NCBI GenBank assembly: GCA_900548455.1
Contig: URKQ01000014.1
Location: forward strand, 1 to 64,000
Source of the DNA: an uncultured Clostridium sp.
Lineage (GTDB): Bacteria > Bacillota > Clostridia > Clostridiales > Clostridiaceae
Direction of reading: 5' to 3'
Length of the DNA: 64,000 nucleotides
Shown here: one piece after another, positions 35,663 through 43,701 of the stretch
Position numbering within the stretch: position 1 is the stretch's first letter
Layout of the letters: the number at the start of each line of letters is the position of its first letter
Position numbers and translations under genes: made by a program
The notes under the pieces: model-generated
Seen by the model: only the letters and a program-made list of their open reading frames with translations
What the model was told of the DNA's origin: nothing
Database searches by the model: none

Positions 35663-37645
35663 TTAGATATCTTCATTAAAAAATTCATTTAATTCTTCTG
35701 TGCCTTTTAATATAAACCTACCATTTTTTATTATTTCTATTTCTTTACCATCCTTAGTTATCGCATTTATAAATGCCAAACTATCATATGGTATTGTTAT
35801 ATCTGTATGACATTGAGTATATGCTTTTGTTGGATCTTCTTTTCTTAAAATAGATTTTTCATTATCTTTTGCTACTATCTCTTTTCCATCAAATTGATTA
35901 TATACTCTATTGTCTTCACTATATGAATAACAGGTATCACCCACTGCAAAGTGAGGCCCCATCTTCTCACCTATTAATATAGGAAGAATTGATACTATAT
36001 CATATTTTTGTGCTATCACATAAGCTAGTGTGTTTGTTCCTATTGCAAACTCACCTATAGGTAAAGTTTTATTTGGGAATAAAAGATTTTCTTCAATATA
36101 TTTTTTATTCTTTTCTTCATCAATGAAGTTTTTACATGAATACTTATCAATATATCCATCTTTAAATGTTAACTTCAAATCTATATATTTTAATCCATCA
36201 AGAAATACTTCTTCAACATGTAATAATCCATTTGTTCCCTTTAATGTTGGTGAAGTAAAAACTTCCCCTACTGGAATATTTACAGTTGCAATACAGTTTT
36301 CAAAATTAGTTTCTTTTTCTGGGTTTTGTAATTCATGCATTTTAACCATTATATCTGTTTTATTGCCATTACATCCTTTAACATGAACATAGTCACCCTT
36401 ATCTAAAGCTTCAATAATGCTATTTTGAATTCTTTCCCACTTATCTGAATCTAAAGTATTAATTTTCATAGTAGCTTCGTAAATCTCTTCAAATCTATCT
36501 CCAATTTCAGGTGTTGGAAATGCTATTATTGTAAAAGTATTTTCAACAGAAGGCATATATTCATCTTGAATTTTTCTAAGCTTTAAAGTCATACCTTGAT
36601 AAACTTCACTTTGTTTTTCATCTAGCTTTAAACTTGTACTTTTACTTTCAGGTGCAAAAGGTTCTTCTCCGAAAGATTCAAAATATGCACCACCTGATCT
36701 TAATCTAAGTTCTTTTTTATATTTTTCAAATATAGTTTTATAACTCTTCAAGTTTACGTCTGCTACTTTCTCATCAAAGTATAATGCTAAATCAAATCTG
36801 TGATCATAACTAAATTGTTTATTTACTTGTGTACTATCTACTGTCGTTAATATTACGTCCAAGCCATATTTTGCAAATTCCTTTATAACTTGTTTAACGA
36901 TAGCTTCTTGTCCAACAAAGTAAATTACTTTTACAGTGCTTTTAATTTTATAGTCTTTATTTTCTCTTTCAAAACTATCCATATATCCTTTAACCATGGT
37001 ATATGCAATTTTGTCTACTCCATCATACTTATTTAAAAACTTAGCCATTACAATTTCATTATCTGTAATATATTTACCATATTTAAATAAATATCTTAAA
37101 TCCTCGTTAGCTTCTTCAACTATTGTTCTATTATTACACTTTGTATAAACTGCAAGATTTTTAATTTTTTCTTCAATTTGGTATAATAGTATCTCTTCCT
37201 CATATTCTTTTATAACTTCAACAAGACCCTCTGGAGTAAACTCCTTCTTTGTTACATATTCATATGATACTATAAACAACCCCAATAGCTTATCCACATA
37301 CTCAGTCTTATGATTGTAAATTAAGTCTATCACATTAAAAAGTTTGTTATAGAGATATGTTGCACATTTTCCTAGATTATCTCCTAACATAGCAGCTGCA
37401 TAATCTGGATTGCCATAACTTGTTTTATATTCATCTCCTATTAAATCTTTATATATATCATGATTTTGATTTAAAAGTTCTTCAAACGTTTTAATTTTAA
37501 AATACTCATCATTAAGTTTGTCTTCTAAACTACATAGCATATACAGCTTATCTGCCATATCTTTAAAAAATATTAACTCTTTTTTTCCTTGGTGATGAAC
37601 TGATGAAATATCCTTAAGCCTTTGCATATTGGAAATGTTGTTCAT
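35663..37645 (-). CDS. M29-family metallo-aminopeptidase (AmpS/PepS-like)
   Basis: A 660-residue cytosolic protein whose C-terminal half carries the thermophilic metalloprotease (M29) metal-site motifs in order: GEVFTSP (glutamate), GEFAIGTN (glutamate), HFAVGDTCYSY (histidine) and QCHTDI (histidine-aspartate). Plain M29 enzymes are about 410 residues. This one has an extra helical N-terminal region of roughly 240 residues of unknown role. It would release N-terminal amino acids for fermentation. It lies 88 bp upstream of hutU on the same strand and may be co-transcribed. Confidence 0.85.
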   Translation of the reverse strand: MNNISNMQRLKDISSVHHQGKKELIFFKDMADKLYMLCSLEDKLNDEYFKIKTFEELLNQNHDIYKDLIGDEYKTSYGNPDYAAAMLGDNLGKCATYLYNKLFNVIDLIYNHKTEYVDKLLGLFIVSYEYVTKKEFTPEGLVEVIKEYEEEILLYQIEEKIKNLAVYTKCNNRTIVEEANEDLRYLFKYGKYITDNEIVMAKFLNKYDGVDKIAYTMVKGYMDSFERENKDYKIKSTVKVIYFVGQEAIVKQVIKEFAKYGLDVILTTVDSTQVNKQFSYDHRFDLALYFDEKVADVNLKSYKTIFEKYKKELRLRSGGAYFESFGEEPFAPESKSTSLKLDEKQSEVYQGMTLKLRKIQDEYMPSVENTFTIIAFPTPEIGDRFEEIYEATMKINTLDSDKWERIQNSIIEALDKGDYVHVKGCNGNKTDIMVKMHELQNPEKETNFENCIATVNIPVGEVFTSPTLKGTNGLLHVEEVFLDGLKYIDLKLTFKDGYIDKYSCKNFIDEEKNKKYIEENLLFPNKTLPIGEFAIGTNTLAYVIAQKYDIVSILPILIGEKMGPHFAVGDTCYSYSEDNRVYNQFDGKEIVAKDNEKSILRKEDPTKAYTQCHTDITIPYDSLAFINAITKDGKEIEIIKNGRFILKGTEELNEFFNEDI

Positions 37646-37760
37646 TCTATCACTCTCCTAAAATACTATCTTACTTTTAAAATTATCATAATCAGAAAAT
37701 TAAAACAATACCTGGCGCTTTTTTTGGCAGTATAGTAAAGTATTAACGTTTCAAAAAACA

Positions 37761-37833
37761 AAAAAAGCGTAGCATTCTGAACAGACCCCTGTCTACTTGA
37801 CAGGGGTCTGTTCATCCTTAGCTACACTTTTTT
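37761..37833. terminator. Strong bidirectional terminator after tsaD
   Basis: A perfect 15-bp GC-rich stem (37779-37793/37799-37813) is nested in an outer AAAAAAG.GTAGC/GCTAC.CTTTTTT stem. It lies 9 bp past the tsaD stop. Confidence 0.95.
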
Positions 37834-37841
37834 AATTTATA

Positions 37842-38882
37842 TTATCTTTGACCTAATTTTAAATTTGGAACTGCATTTAAGGTAAGGTCTGCAACTCTTC
37901 CCGCTTTATACTCATAATATGCAGCGCTACCAATCATTGCAGCATTATCTGTACAAAGAATTGGAGCAGGAAATAAAACTTTTATGCCTTGTTTTTCTCC
38001 TCTTTCAGTAAGTTTTTCCCTAAGATAACTATTTGAAGCTACACCACCTGCAATAGCTATTTTGTCTACTTTTTTCTGTCTGCAAGCTTCCATTGCATTA
38101 TCTACTAAAACATCTACTACAGACTTTTGAAATGATGCTGCAACATCGGCTACAACATATTCTTCACCCTTCATTTGAAGTGAATTCAAATAATTTAGAA
38201 CTGCAGATTTTACTCCACTGAAAGAAAAATCTAAAGTTTTATCATGAAAATTAGCTCTTGGGAATTTAATTGCATTTTCATTACCATCCCTTGCAATTTT
38301 ATCTATCTTTGGTCCTCCCGGATATCCAAGTCCGATTGCTCTAGCAACCTTGTCATAGGCTTCCCCTGCTGCATCATCCCTAGTTTCACCTAAGACTTCA
38401 AATTCTCCATAATCCTTCATATGAACAATAAATGTATGTCCTCCAGATACCACCAAAGTTACAAAAGGAGGCTTTAAATCTTTATGCTCAATAAAGTTTG
38501 CACTTATATGACCTTCTATATGGTTCACTCCTATAAGTGGCTTATTAAGACCATATGCTAAAGCTTTAGCATATTGAAGTCCTACCAAAAGAGCACCAAC
38601 TAATCCTGGACCATATGTTACTGCCACTGCATCTATATCCTCAAAAGTTACATTTGCTTCTTTTAACGCTTCTTCTACTACTGCACTTATTGCTTCTATA
38701 TGCATTCTTGAAGCTACTTCTGGAACAACTCCACCAAATTTCTTATGTATATCAATTTGAGATGCTATCACATTTGATAATACATGTCTTCCATCTACAA
38801 CTATTGATGCTGCTGTTTCATCGCAACTTGATTCAATAGCAAGAATTCTAAAATTTTCTTTCATATCCTTTATTGTTTCCAT
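37842..38882 (-). CDS. tsaD: tRNA N6-adenosine threonylcarbamoyltransferase
   Basis: TsaD transfers the threonylcarbamoyl group to A37 of ANN-decoding tRNAs. The 346 residues carry the ASKHA ATPase motifs: ILAIESSCDETAASIV, the metal-binding HIEGH (NHIEGHISANF, about 120), VSGGHTFIV, and the C-terminal GGVASNSYLREKL. The ATG at 38882 has AGGTGA upstream. A second ATG six codons later is also possible. It is a single gene with its own strong terminator. Confidence 0.97.
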   Translation of the reverse strand: METIKDMKENFRILAIESSCDETAASIVVDGRHVLSNVIASQIDIHKKFGGVVPEVASRMHIEAISAVVEEALKEANVTFEDIDAVAVTYGPGLVGALLVGLQYAKALAYGLNKPLIGVNHIEGHISANFIEHKDLKPPFVTLVVSGGHTFIVHMKDYGEFEVLGETRDDAAGEAYDKVARAIGLGYPGGPKIDKIARDGNENAIKFPRANFHDKTLDFSFSGVKSAVLNYLNSLQMKGEEYVVADVAASFQKSVVDVLVDNAMEACRQKKVDKIAIAGGVASNSYLREKLTERGEKQGIKVLFPAPILCTDNAAMIGSAAYYEYKAGRVADLTLNAVPNLKLGQR

Positions 38883-38976
38883 CTTTTCACCTATCTCATT
38901 TATCAAATTGTTCAATGTTCATATTATAACATATATATGTTACAATTTTTACTACAACTTATCCAAAATCCTCTGT

Positions 38977-40017
38977 TTATACTACATCTGAAAATCCTTT
39001 ATTTATTTGCAATTTCTCTAATCCTTTAAATTCAGTATTATCATCCAAATTTTTATAAACATAATAGATTTCTTTATTTTGCTTAATATAAGCTATAGAT
39101 TTTTCAACACAATCCATATCTACATTATTTAATGACCAAATAGAAAGTTCACTAATTGATCTTTCATTTTCACATATATACTTGCAAAGGGTATTTAATA
39201 ATCCATTTATACTATAAGTTGAATTTTTACTTACAAAGTAATCCAAAACCGCAGCCTCACCATTTCCACTTATCTCACATAAAAATATAGCAATAATCTT
39301 CTTATTAATTTTATCCCTGATTACATATTTTAATTTATTAAATTCACGATATTTCCAAACTAGATACTCCTTAGTATTATTGACTCTAGTATCTTTTTCA
39401 CTTTCATTTTTATCAATAAAGTCAAGCATTTCTTTGCTAAATCCATTGTGCTTTTCTACATAAAGTTGGTTAGAGTAATCTTTGTTCCTAAATAAGTTTA
39501 AACAATAATCAATGAATCCTGATTTAGATAGCATTTTTAAAACTTTGTTTTCCATTATCCTTCTATTTATTTTCGAATTCAAAATAGTAGTATAAACATA
39601 AAGCTTATCGACATTTTTAAAATTTAATTTAATAAACCCTGGATATGAACTTTCATTAGGTAATCCCACTACAAATTTATATTCTAACTCACTTAGACCT
39701 TTAAATGCATATTCTAAAATAACCTTAAAAAGTTTTCTTCCTCTATATTCCTTTAAAATCATACTATCCCCTGATTGTACCCCCAAGTACTTCTTACCAT
39801 CAACTATTATTTCAATAGGAAAAAAAGAATTAGCCCCTATTACTTTATCTCCATCTAAAAGTAAAAAAATAATTGGATCTCCTTTTAAAAATGGATTATC
39901 AATATTTTTCTTTTTAAATTTTTCATCTAATAAATTATATCCATATACATTTAAAAATAAGTCCTTATACTTTTCGTAATCCTGCATATCAAACTTTTTC
40001 ATTTTAAATTCATTCAT
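38977..40017 (-). CDS. GNAT-family acetyltransferase-like protein
   Basis: A 346-residue protein whose N-terminal half fits a GNAT fold. The strands IIFLLLDGDKVIGANSFFPIEIIVDGKKYLGVQSG are followed by the acetyl-CoA motif MILKEYRGRKLFKVILEYAF (R-G-R/K-L) and KFVVGLPNESSYPGFIKLNFK. The C-terminal half is less conserved and might be a second, degenerate GNAT unit, as in other two-domain acyltransferases. The substrate is unknown. It has no signal peptide and appears to be a single gene. Confidence 0.75.
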   Translation of the reverse strand: MNEFKMKKFDMQDYEKYKDLFLNVYGYNLLDEKFKKKNIDNPFLKGDPIIFLLLDGDKVIGANSFFPIEIIVDGKKYLGVQSGDSMILKEYRGRKLFKVILEYAFKGLSELEYKFVVGLPNESSYPGFIKLNFKNVDKLYVYTTILNSKINRRIMENKVLKMLSKSGFIDYCLNLFRNKDYSNQLYVEKHNGFSKEMLDFIDKNESEKDTRVNNTKEYLVWKYREFNKLKYVIRDKINKKIIAIFLCEISGNGEAAVLDYFVSKNSTYSINGLLNTLCKYICENERSISELSIWSLNNVDMDCVEKSIAYIKQNKEIYYVYKNLDDNTEFKGLEKLQINKGFSDVV

Positions 40018-40240
40018 AAAATATTCTCCTTAATTAAATAATTTTATAAATTGCTTAGTACAGCTAGCTAATATGATATCCGCTTAACAAAATGAATAAT
40101 CTTTATTCAAACTTATATACATTTATTGTATCATAACAACCCAATAATTATTTCAATGTTTTACCAAAACATGCTAACAACATCCCATCTTTAACTTATG
40201 ATATAATAATTTATTATATCGTAATAAAGGAATGAACTAT

Positions 40241-40888
40241 ATGAATAAAAGCAGTTACGCTAAGGTCATCGTTAAAGGATCTCCTATCTCTAAATCTAAC
40301 TTTAAATTATTTAATAGCAATAATAGAGCTATTCTCCCCTATAACACAGGAAAATATCATGATAGATATGCCTTATATGAAGAAGAAATAGCTTTAGAAG
40401 CACGCGTTCAAAATCCTGGAATAACACTCACTGAAGCTCTTATAGCTGTATTAAAGGTTTATTATAAAAGTGAAAAAAGACACCCAGATACCAATAATAT
40501 AACTAAAAGTATATTAGACGGAATAGAAAAAAGTGGCCTTATAATAAATGATGCTCAAGTAAGAAGATTAATTATAGAAGAATTTTATGATAAAGAAAAT
40601 CCTAGATTTGAACTAGAATTGTTTGGGGAAAGTTCTTATGCAATGGACTATCAAATAGTGCCGTTATCTAAAAAAAATGAAGTTATAAATTATGAACCTC
40701 CAAGCAATAAAAAAAATAAAAACTTAACCAAATATGACGTTAAAGAAAAAAGCATAGATGAAAAATTATCCACATCTTCAAAGCAAATTTGTGAAATTTG
40801 CAATAAACCTGTGAATAAATCAGACCTAATGCCCTGCAACGGTGGAAAATCTTTTATTTGTAAAAGCTGCTTTAAAAAATTATTTTAA
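40241..40888 (+). CDS. RusA-like nuclease domain protein with C-terminal zinc-finger tail
   Basis: A 215-residue protein. Residues about 10-130 resemble the RusA Holliday-junction resolvase fold. The region HPDTNNITKSILDGIEKSG and IINDAQVRRL aligns with the family's PDxDNxxK...DDxQ motifs. The second aspartate of DxD is asparagine here, so cleavage may be altered. After a Lys/Asn-rich linker, a C-terminal CEIC...CKSC arrangement looks like a zinc ribbon. RusA genes are usually phage-borne, but no prophage genes surround this one. The ATG at 40241 fits the AAAGGA site better than the ATG at 40232. Confidence 0.75.
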   Translation: MNKSSYAKVIVKGSPISKSNFKLFNSNNRAILPYNTGKYHDRYALYEEEIALEARVQNPGITLTEALIAVLKVYYKSEKRHPDTNNITKSILDGIEKSGLIINDAQVRRLIIEEFYDKENPRFELELFGESSYAMDYQIVPLSKKNEVINYEPPSNKKNKNLTKYDVKEKSIDEKLSTSSKQICEICNKPVNKSDLMPCNGGKSFICKSCFKKLF

Positions 40889-40916
40889 ATTCTAAATTTT
40901 AAATTGCAAATTCATA

Positions 40917-40990
40917 TCCCTTAAATCTTTTGAATATATAATTATAAGTTGTAATAAACTTAATCAATGGATTTAAGGGGGATTTTTTTT
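40917..40990 (+). promoter_or_regulatory. Hairpin plus T8 tract overlapping the DUF4230 ribosome site
   Basis: An imperfect 16-bp stem (40917-40932/40965-40980) contains a perfect CCCTTAAATC/GATTTAAGGG core. Its 3' arm forms part of the AAGGGGGA Shine-Dalgarno of the next gene. A run of eight T follows and merges with the TTG start codon. It could end the rusA-like transcript, sequester the ribosome site, or both. Confidence 0.7.
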
Positions 40991-41594
40991 GAGAAAAAAG
41001 CGTTTGAAATCTTTATTAAGTCATTTTAAAAAGTTAAAATTTATAATACTTTTAGTTCTTATTATCATCACAATTTTTTTTATTAAATCTTTATCAATAA
41101 AAAAAGATATCGAAAGAAAAACTGACCTAGTATCTGATAAATTAGTTACAATATCTGAACTTGCAACTTCTAGATATGACTATTCAAATGTAATTGCAAT
41201 AAAAAATAATTTAAAATATAAAGACTTTAATATTCCATTTACAGAAAAGTCATTTGTAATTAAATACACCGGTCATATAACTGCAGGTATAGATTTAACA
41301 ACAGCTACCTTCTCTATAAATAAAAATACATTATCGATAAATGTTCCTTCTTGTACAGTTTTAAACAATACAATTGATGAAGATGAAATCTTCATCTTTG
41401 ATGAAAAAACCTCCATATTTAATAAATTAACTATGGAGGAAATGTTAGATGAAATTCTTTCCGATAAAGAAACTATTGAAGAAAATCTTTTAAAAGATGG
41501 ATTTCTTCAACAAGTTAATGAAGAAACAACAAAATTACTAAAAGATTTATTCTCTAATTGTGGTTTTGATAATGTAATTATAAGCATTCAATGA
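40989..41594 (+). CDS. DUF4230 membrane-anchored protein
   Basis: A 201-residue protein with a basic N-terminus, one membrane segment (FIILLVLIIITIFFI, about 18-32) and an extracytoplasmic domain of the DUF4230 family (SELATSRYDYSNVIAIKN...FVIKYTGHITAGIDLTTATFSINKNTLSINVPSCTV). No biochemical function is known for the family. It must start at the TTG at 40989, since no later ATG keeps the membrane segment. The ribosome site GGGGGA lies in a hairpin, suggesting controlled translation or read-through. Confidence 0.82.
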   Translation: MRKKRLKSLLSHFKKLKFIILLVLIIITIFFIKSLSIKKDIERKTDLVSDKLVTISELATSRYDYSNVIAIKNNLKYKDFNIPFTEKSFVIKYTGHITAGIDLTTATFSINKNTLSINVPSCTVLNNTIDEDEIFIFDEKTSIFNKLTMEEMLDEILSDKETIEENLLKDGFLQQVNEETTKLLKDLFSNCGFDNVIISIQ

Positions 41595-41615
41595 ATATAT
41601 AAGTTCCAATAAAAA

Positions 41616-42809
41616 TTACTTAGTAACCTTTTTACCTACAATACCTAAGAAAAATAATATAATGGTCAATATTGTAAAGGAAATTTTCAAAGAAACTTTT
41701 TCACCAACAACTCCTAATATAGGAAAAAATATAATCATATATAAACTAAAGCACATACTCTCAATTGAAATAAGTGTGGCTCTTTGTTTAGATGGTATTA
41801 ATTTATTTATATAACTTGAACTTATAGGATACAACATATTAATGGAAGTTGAAAAGAGAATAAATCCTAATATTGTTCCTTCATTTTTCATTAGAGTATA
41901 TAAAGCTAAAAATCCTGCTGAAATTAATGGAATAAGATAAATCAATTTTTCTTTATATACTCTCTCTATCTTATAAACATATTTAGCACCAATGGCACAT
42001 CCAATACTTGCACACACATATATAATAGATATAACACTCCTTGAATATCCCATGTCACTAAAAAACTTCTGAGTGTAAAAGTGAGTACTAGTACCAACCA
42101 TAAATATAAATTCAAAATATAACATCATAAGTATTATTTTTTTATTTGATTTAATAACCTTATAACATTGTTTAAAATGACCTTTAATAGTTATCTTTTC
42201 TGACTTTTTATCATATATTTCAGGTTCTTTAAAAAGAAGCGAAATACTAAAAGCACAAAGACTAATTATTACAGCTACAATATAACTGTATGTAAAGGAA
42301 TAATCTGATAAAATTCCACCAATTAAGACAGCAGCTCCTTGAGATACTTCTATAATAAAATTTAAACTTCCATTTATCCTTGTGTAATTATCCTCTTTAC
42401 CTATTATTTTCAAACTATCATATACTAAGGCCTCTTCTGAGCCAGAATTTAAGTTATAGGAAATGGCTTGAATTATAAAACCCAATGCAAATTGCCAAAA
42501 AGAAAAACTTATTAGCATTATTATTGAGGAGACTGCATGAAGCAATCTTCCTATAACAATAGTTTTCTTTCTTCCTAATATATCAGCAATAGCACCAGTG
42601 GGCACTTCACATATCAATGAAGCAACATGGAATATTCCCTCTAATACCCCTATTTCAATTAAAGATATTCCTTTTGTACCCAAATATAACATCCATATTG
42701 CAGCACTTATATCTAAAGAAGATAAAAATCTATAAATATAATCAACATTAACATTTCTTTTTAATTTATCATTTTCATGCAAAGTACTAATCTTTTCAAA
42801 TTGTTTCAT
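41616..42809 (-). CDS. MFS transporter (putative drug efflux type)
   Basis: A 397-residue membrane protein with about twelve hydrophobic segments. The MFS motif A is visible between helices 2 and 3 (GAIADILGRKKTIVIGR). A cytoplasmic loop (EPEIYDKKSEKITIKGHFKQCYKVIKSNKK, about 195-225) divides the two halves. The substrate cannot be named. The ATG at 42809 follows AAAGGATG and is preferred to the ATG at 42818. A dedicated leader with a small ORF and two terminators precedes it, the arrangement seen in antibiotic-inducible efflux genes. Confidence 0.9.
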   Translation of the reverse strand: MKQFEKISTLHENDKLKRNVNVDYIYRFLSSLDISAAIWMLYLGTKGISLIEIGVLEGIFHVASLICEVPTGAIADILGRKKTIVIGRLLHAVSSIIMLISFSFWQFALGFIIQAISYNLNSGSEEALVYDSLKIIGKEDNYTRINGSLNFIIEVSQGAAVLIGGILSDYSFTYSYIVAVIISLCAFSISLLFKEPEIYDKKSEKITIKGHFKQCYKVIKSNKKIILMMLYFEFIFMVGTSTHFYTQKFFSDMGYSRSVISIIYVCASIGCAIGAKYVYKIERVYKEKLIYLIPLISAGFLALYTLMKNEGTILGFILFSTSINMLYPISSSYINKLIPSKQRATLISIESMCFSLYMIIFFPILGVVGEKVSLKISFTILTIILFFLGIVGKKVTK

Positions 42810-42840
42810 AGTAATCATCCTTTCATTAATACACTTCTAT

Positions 42841-42883
42841 AAAAAATAAAAATCCCGTTATAATGATAAAATCATATAACAGG
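42841..42883 (-). terminator. Second leader terminator (T2) just before the MFS gene
   Basis: A CCTGTTATA.TGAT / ATCATTATAACGGG stem (42854-42883) is followed leftward by ATTTTTATTTTTT. It lies only 30 bp before the MFS ribosome site, so read-through or antitermination is required for expression. Confidence 0.8.
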
Positions 42884-42939
42884 ATAGAAGTTACTACTTT
42901 GCAATTAAACTATTATCATACTTCCAAATAAACTCATTC

Positions 42940-43083
42940 TTATACTTGAAAGATATCTATAAAAAAACTGCAAGATTCCTTTAAAAAAGGGCATAATAAC
43001 TCCTTAGTAGCAAATTTTGCAGTTAAATATTTAGAACTGCTGCATGTTATGGTATATCCCTTTTTAACTTCCCAATTTCTCAC
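42940..43083 (-). CDS. Small leader ORF (47 aa) of the MFS transporter gene
   Basis: A GTG-started ORF with a near-perfect ribosome site (AAGGAGG seven bases upstream) encodes a 47-residue peptide beginning MRNWEVKKGYTITCSSSKYL and ending FFIDIFQV. I find no family resemblance. It lies about 130 bp upstream of the MFS gene on the same strand and behind a good promoter. An intrinsic-terminator-like hairpin (arms 43024-43017 and 42973-42966, then seven U) falls inside its coding sequence. Its position suggests a regulatory leader peptide rather than a working protein. It could still be a small functional protein. Confidence 0.65.
   Translation of the reverse strand: MRNWEVKKGYTITCSSSKYLTAKFATKELLCPFLKESCSFFIDIFQV
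42961..43040 (-). promoter_or_regulatory. Attenuator inside the MFS leader ORF
   Basis: AACTGCAA (43024-43017) can pair downstream with TTGCAGTT (42973-42966), followed by T7 (terminator T1). It can also pair upstream with GCAGTT (43040-43035) to form a competing stem. The two pairings exclude each other, as in ribosome-mediated attenuators. Confidence 0.65.
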
Positions 43084-43112
43084 AGTCTTACCTCCTTAAC
43101 TTATATATATTT

Positions 43113-43141
43113 ATTGTAATACATTTTACATTTTATATCAA
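43113..43141 (-). promoter_or_regulatory. Promoter of the MFS leader transcript
   Basis: -35 TTGATA (43136-43141) and -10 TACAAT (43113-43118) with a 17-bp spacer read leftward. The -35 lies within the last codons of the upstream CoA-binding gene. The predicted start near 43106 is only about 10 nt before the leader ribosome site. Confidence 0.7.
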
Positions 43142-43513
43142 TCCTTCTAATTGTTTGTATATACATAATTTATTTTCTATATTAAATTCCAACTGCTGTG
43201 CTTTATTAATTACTTCTTCATTAAAAGACCCTGGCTGAAACCATACATTTTTTATTCCCTTTTCCTTTATTTTATCAAGAGAAATAAGTGAAACTTTAGG
43301 ACTTACCACCATAATTATACCATCAACTATTTTAGGTAATTCCTCAATAGAATTAAACACTTTAATACCATCGATTAAATTGTATTTAGGATTTACAGGA
43401 TAGACCATATATCCCCTTTTTTCCATAGATTCAAAAATCTTATAACTAAATTTTGACTCATCATTAGTTGCTCCTAAAATTGCCCACCTTTTTAACTTTA
43501 TCATATCGTTCAT
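43133..43513 (-). CDS. CoA-binding domain protein (YccU-like)
   Basis: A 126-residue single-domain CoA-binding (Rossmann) protein: KRWAILGATNDESKFSYKIFESMEKRGYMVYPVNPKY at the N-terminus, the IIMVVSPKVSL strand and VWFQPGSFNEEVINKAQ near the end, as in the YccU family. It binds CoA or a nucleotide, and its cellular role is not known. The ATG at 43513 follows AAGGAAA. The open frame extends to 43561 without a ribosome site. Confidence 0.88.
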   Translation of the reverse strand: MNDMIKLKRWAILGATNDESKFSYKIFESMEKRGYMVYPVNPKYNLIDGIKVFNSIEELPKIVDGIIMVVSPKVSLISLDKIKEKGIKNVWFQPGSFNEEVINKAQQLEFNIENKLCIYKQLEGLI

Positions 43514-43701
43514 ATTAATTTTCCTTCCATTAAAATATAGATTATTAATTACAATACACATATATTTTGTGTCCTTTATACCCTTAGTTTAACCAAGTAG
43601 TAAATTATATATTTTTAATGTATAATAATATTGCGTATTATATTGTAAATATTGCAGTATATATAGTTTATATAGTTGACATATTTTCAAAGGAGATTAA
43701 T

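Noticed and set aside
40232..41594. Prophage remnant suggested by a RusA-like gene
   Set aside because: No integrase, capsid, lysis or att-like repeats flank it; neighbours are ordinary chromosomal genes.
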